64,000 bases of DNA. Origin: Paenibacillus roseus (GTDB lineage: Bacteria; Bacillota; Bacilli; Paenibacillales; Paenibacillaceae). The stretch spans positions 1 to 64,000 of the forward strand of contig NZ_JAELUP010000005.1 in the NCBI RefSeq assembly GCF_016424485.1, given 5' to 3'. This document shows positions 61,553 through 64,000 of the stretch, piece after piece (the stretch's first letter is position 1; every line of letters starts with the position of its first letter). The notes below the pieces were generated by a model, which saw nothing but the letters and a program-made list of their open reading frames with translations, was not told the origin of the DNA and ran no database searches. Made by a program: the position numbers and the translations under genes.

Positions 61553-62515
61553 TTATTGAATCCGAATGCGCGGATCAACAATACTTAATATAATGTCGGA
61601 TAGCAAAGCTCCCAGAATAGAAGCAATACCATACAGCAGAACCAAGGCTGTCACGACACTGAAATCACGAATCATAATCGAGCTGATGAACAGCTGGCCC
61701 ATTCCCGGATAGCTGAAGATGCTCTCAATAAAGATCGAGCCACCGATCAAGCCCGTAATTTCATAACCGGACAAAGCAGCAATGGGCAATAGCGAGTTGC
61801 GCAAAATATGGCGATTGTAGACCCGGGATTCGGAAGCGCCCTTCGCTCTTGCAGTCAAAATAAATTCTCTTTGCTTCGTATCAATAATTTCACTTCGCAA
61901 ATATTGAACCGTCGTAACCGTAGCAATCAGAGCCATGGACATCGCCGGCAGCAACAGATGGTAAAACTTGCTGACCGCATAGGCAAAACTGCCTTTGGCA
62001 AGCCCCGGCTCGACGCTGCCGCCTGTCGGAAACCAGTTCAGGGTGAAACCAAAAACCCAAAGCATCAGCAAACCAAAAATAAACAATGGCGCTGCGAAGC
62101 CGAAATAGGTATAGCCGGTAATCAACCGGTCCTTCCAGGTGTCATTATAGCGTCCGCTAATAATTCCGAGCGGAATCGCAATCATATACGTCAACAGCAA
62201 AGTTGCCACTGACAGCCATACGGTGTTCAAAAGCCGCTGACCAATCAAATCGGTGACCGGCATCTTGAAGCGGAAGGACTGACCCAGATCTCCCTGAACC
62301 GCTTTGGTGATCCAGTCCCAATATTGAATATACCAAGGATTATTCAAGCCCAGCTTCTCTCTCTGCGCTTCCAGCGCTGCTGGATCGATACTTGGATCGA
62401 TCATGCCGGTAAGCGCGTCCCCTGGCATTGACTTTGCTAACAGGAACACCAGAATACTCAGCAAGACAACCTGGGGAACCATGACAAAAAATCTTCGTAC
62501 GATAACCTTCCACAT
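61553..62515 (-). CDS. Opp/App-type permease (OppB-like)
   Basis: 320 residues from ATG 62515, nine bases after GAGAGG; TTG 62524 would start on the site. The N-terminus (VIVRRFFVMVPQVVLLSILV), the GDLGQSFRFKMPV loop and FILTARAKGASESRVYNRHI are OppB features. It begins 5 bases after the ATPase stop. Confidence 0.93.
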   Translation of the reverse strand: MWKVIVRRFFVMVPQVVLLSILVFLLAKSMPGDALTGMIDPSIDPAALEAQREKLGLNNPWYIQYWDWITKAVQGDLGQSFRFKMPVTDLIGQRLLNTVWLSVATLLLTYMIAIPLGIISGRYNDTWKDRLITGYTYFGFAAPLFIFGLLMLWVFGFTLNWFPTGGSVEPGLAKGSFAYAVSKFYHLLLPAMSMALIATVTTVQYLRSEIIDTKQREFILTARAKGASESRVYNRHILRNSLLPIAALSGYEITGLIGGSIFIESIFSYPGMGQLFISSIMIRDFSVVTALVLLYGIASILGALLSDIILSIVDPRIRIQ

Positions 62516-62520
62516 ATCAT

Positions 62521-63456
62521 TCAACCTCTCCCGGGCAATGCCACTGAATGTGTCGCAGAGACGGATTTCATTGGATAGGCCAAGCCCTCTTCATCGAAAT
62601 AGTCTCTGTAAGCCTGCTCATATTCCGCCTTGACGGATTCGCGGAATTTCAGCCTTTCCTCGCGGCGTGTCGGATCAATATCAGGGATTGCGGCAATCAG
62701 ACGTTTGGTGTAAATATGCTGCGGATTGTTGAAAATATCATCCGCATTGCCTTCTTCCACATACCGACCCTTGTACATGATGCCGATCCGGTCGCACATA
62801 TGCTTGATAATCCCAAGATCATGGCTGATGAATAGATAGGTAAGGTTCAAATCTTTCTGAATCTCCCGCATGAAATTCAATACCTGCGCCTGCACGGATA
62901 CATCGAGCGCAGATACAGGCTCGTCCGCAATAATCAGCTTCGGCTTCAAGGCAATCGCTCTGGCAATGCCGATCCGCTGCCGTTGACCGCCTGAGAATTC
63001 ATGCGGATACTTGAAGATCGATTCCGGACTCAGATTCACCTGCTCCAGCAGCTCCAATACCCGCTTCTTCTCTTCCTGCGGGGATAGCCTTTCAAAATTG
63101 CGAAGCGGCTCGGCAACAATATCCCAGACCCGTTTCTTCGGATTCAGAGAGGAATAAGGGTCCTGGAAAATCATTTGAATGTCTCTGCGGATATTCAGAT
63201 TGCTGCGCCGACCACCCTTGGCCAAATCTGTGCCGTTGAACAGCACGCTGCCGGACGTGATCTGGTTCAGGCCAATAATTGCGCGGCCGGTCGTTGTTTT
63301 CCCCGAGCCCGACTCCCCTACCAGCCCGTACGTCATGCCCTGTTCTATGGATAAATTCACGTGATCCACGGCCTTAACATCACCGGTATGCCTGCTGAAC
63401 AGACCCGTGCGGATCGGGAAATATACTTTTAAGTCTTTGACTTCAAGAATTGCCAT
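62521..63456 (-). CDS. Opp/App-type ABC ATPase (OppF-like)
   Basis: 311 residues, GGAGG nine bases before ATG 63456. Walker A VGESGSGKTTTG, signature [15 protein letters not shown], Walker B LIIADEPVSALD. The C-terminus lacks the usual Cys-rich oligopeptide extension of OppF, ending instead in a charged tail (EYEQAYRDYFDEEGLAYP). It lies 14 bases after the OppD-like gene. Confidence 0.93.
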   Translation of the reverse strand: MAILEVKDLKVYFPIRTGLFSRHTGDVKAVDHVNLSIEQGMTYGLVGESGSGKTTTGRAIIGLNQITSGSVLFNGTDLAKGGRRSNLNIRRDIQMIFQDPYSSLNPKKRVWDIVAEPLRNFERLSPQEEKKRVLELLEQVNLSPESIFKYPHEFSGGQRQRIGIARAIALKPKLIIADEPVSALDVSVQAQVLNFMREIQKDLNLTYLFISHDLGIIKHMCDRIGIMYKGRYVEEGNADDIFNNPQHIYTKRLIAAIPDIDPTRREERLKFRESVKAEYEQAYRDYFDEEGLAYPMKSVSATHSVALPGRG

Positions 63457-63470
63457 GAGCTTAATCCTCC

Positions 63471-64000
63471 TCAGTTGTGATCAGGGAAGTGAAATCCCTT
63501 ATAGCAGGTGCAGCGTACAAAATGCCCTGGCGCTACCTCATGCATCTGCGGGTTCTCTTCATGCGCTGATTCATCAATCCAAGGGATTCGAGCTTTAAAC
63601 CGGCAGCCCTTGCGGGGGAGATTTTTAAGCGAAGGCACGATGCCCTGAATCACATGAAGCTTCTCCTGCTTTTCATTACTCGCCGGAATCGAATTGAGCA
63701 GCGATCTTGTATAAGGATGCCGAGCATTGGAGATGAGACTGTAAATATCGGCAATTTCAACAATTTGCCCGGCGTACATGACCGCCACTCGGTCCGCCAT
63801 CTCTGCAACAACACCGAGATCATGCGTAATGAGAATAATACCGGCGTTAATATCGTTTTTGAGCTTGCGGATCAGGTCCAGAATCTGCAATTGAATCGTT
63901 ACGTCTAGCGCTGTTGTCGGTTCGTCGGCAATCAGCAAGCTTGGCTCATTGGCAATTGCGATGGCAATAATCACCCGCTGCCTCATGCCTCCGGAAAGCT
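63471..64000 (-). CDS. Opp/App-type ABC ATPase (OppD-like), 5' end cut by window
   Basis: The visible part (176 residues) starts within the signature [16 protein letters not shown] at the window edge and contains Walker B ([12 protein letters not shown]), the switch His region ([16 protein letters not shown]) and the OppD-type C-terminal extension ([11 protein letters not shown], where the first Cys is kept). The Walker A part lies beyond the window. It is the upstream partner of the OppF-like gene in this operon. Confidence 0.92.
   Translation of the reverse strand, partial: LSGGMRQRVIIAIAIANEPSLLIADEPTTALDVTIQLQILDLIRKLKNDINAGIILITHDLGVVAEMADRVAVMYAGQIVEIADIYSLISNARHPYTRSLLNSIPASNEKQEKLHVIQGIVPSLKNLPRKGCRFKARIPWIDESAHEENPQMHEVAPGHFVRCTCYKGFHFPDHN

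Overview
The window looks like part of a Paenibacillus-type chromosome (low-to-mid GC Firmicute). Supporting this are strong GGAGG ribosome sites with frequent GTG/TTG starts, YesM/YesN-type two-component pairs next to carbohydrate ABC transporters, S-layer-homology (SLH) anchored glycosidases, a bacillithiol-type YtxJ protein, a KinB-like kinase, and CcpA-type cre sites. No rRNA, tRNA, CRISPR array, prophage or complete insertion sequence was seen.

Layout. 1-4.1 kb: the 5' part of a lipopeptide-type NRPS (FAAL, carrier protein, condensation, start of an adenylation domain), running off the left edge and preceded by a promoter and a perfect cre. 4.5-5.5 kb: membrane-anchored alpha/beta hydrolase. 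5.7-16.9 kb: first carbohydrate locus, with a giant SLH-anchored beta-helix protein (GH141-like), a YesN/YesM pair, and a sugar ABC transporter (binding protein plus two permeases). 17-22.4 kb: housekeeping and stress genes (beta-lactamase-fold hydrolase, Stf0 sulfotransferase, UDP-sugar pyrophosphorylase, YtxJ, glycine-zipper protein, pirin). 22.5-25.7 kb: hybrid kinase with two kinase modules. 25.8-39.6 kb: second carbohydrate locus, a five-gene minus-strand operon (two permeases, binding protein, cytoplasmic clan GH-D glycosidase, SLH-anchored glycosidase of the same family), divergent from its own YesN/YesM pair. 40.2-41.5 kb: secreted AA10 LPMO. 41.6-48 kb: five-gene Opp-type importer whose binding protein resembles the oligosaccharide branch. 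48-51 kb: secreted beta-gamma-crystallin/Vps62 protein and a GntR-LacI fusion regulator. 51.3-55.4 kb: KinB-like kinase with an upstream leader ORF, then GIY-YIG, DUF6530, esterase and CD3324-family genes. 56-58.6 kb: YtrA-type ABC operon with a previously uncalled 40-residue membrane protein. 58.8-64 kb: second Opp/App operon, running off the right edge.

Common theme: sensing, surface degradation and import of complex glycans. The two YesM/YesN pairs sit beside their transporters, and cre sites point to carbon catabolite control of the NRPS, the first sugar locus and the crystallin/Vps62 gene. The most unusual DNA-level signal is a non-coding, hairpin-rich mobile element: two copies of about 215-221 bp and one 29-bp remnant, each flanked by a perfect 8-bp target duplication. 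One full copy lies just upstream of a response-regulator gene and the other ends just after the stop codon of the 40-residue protein.
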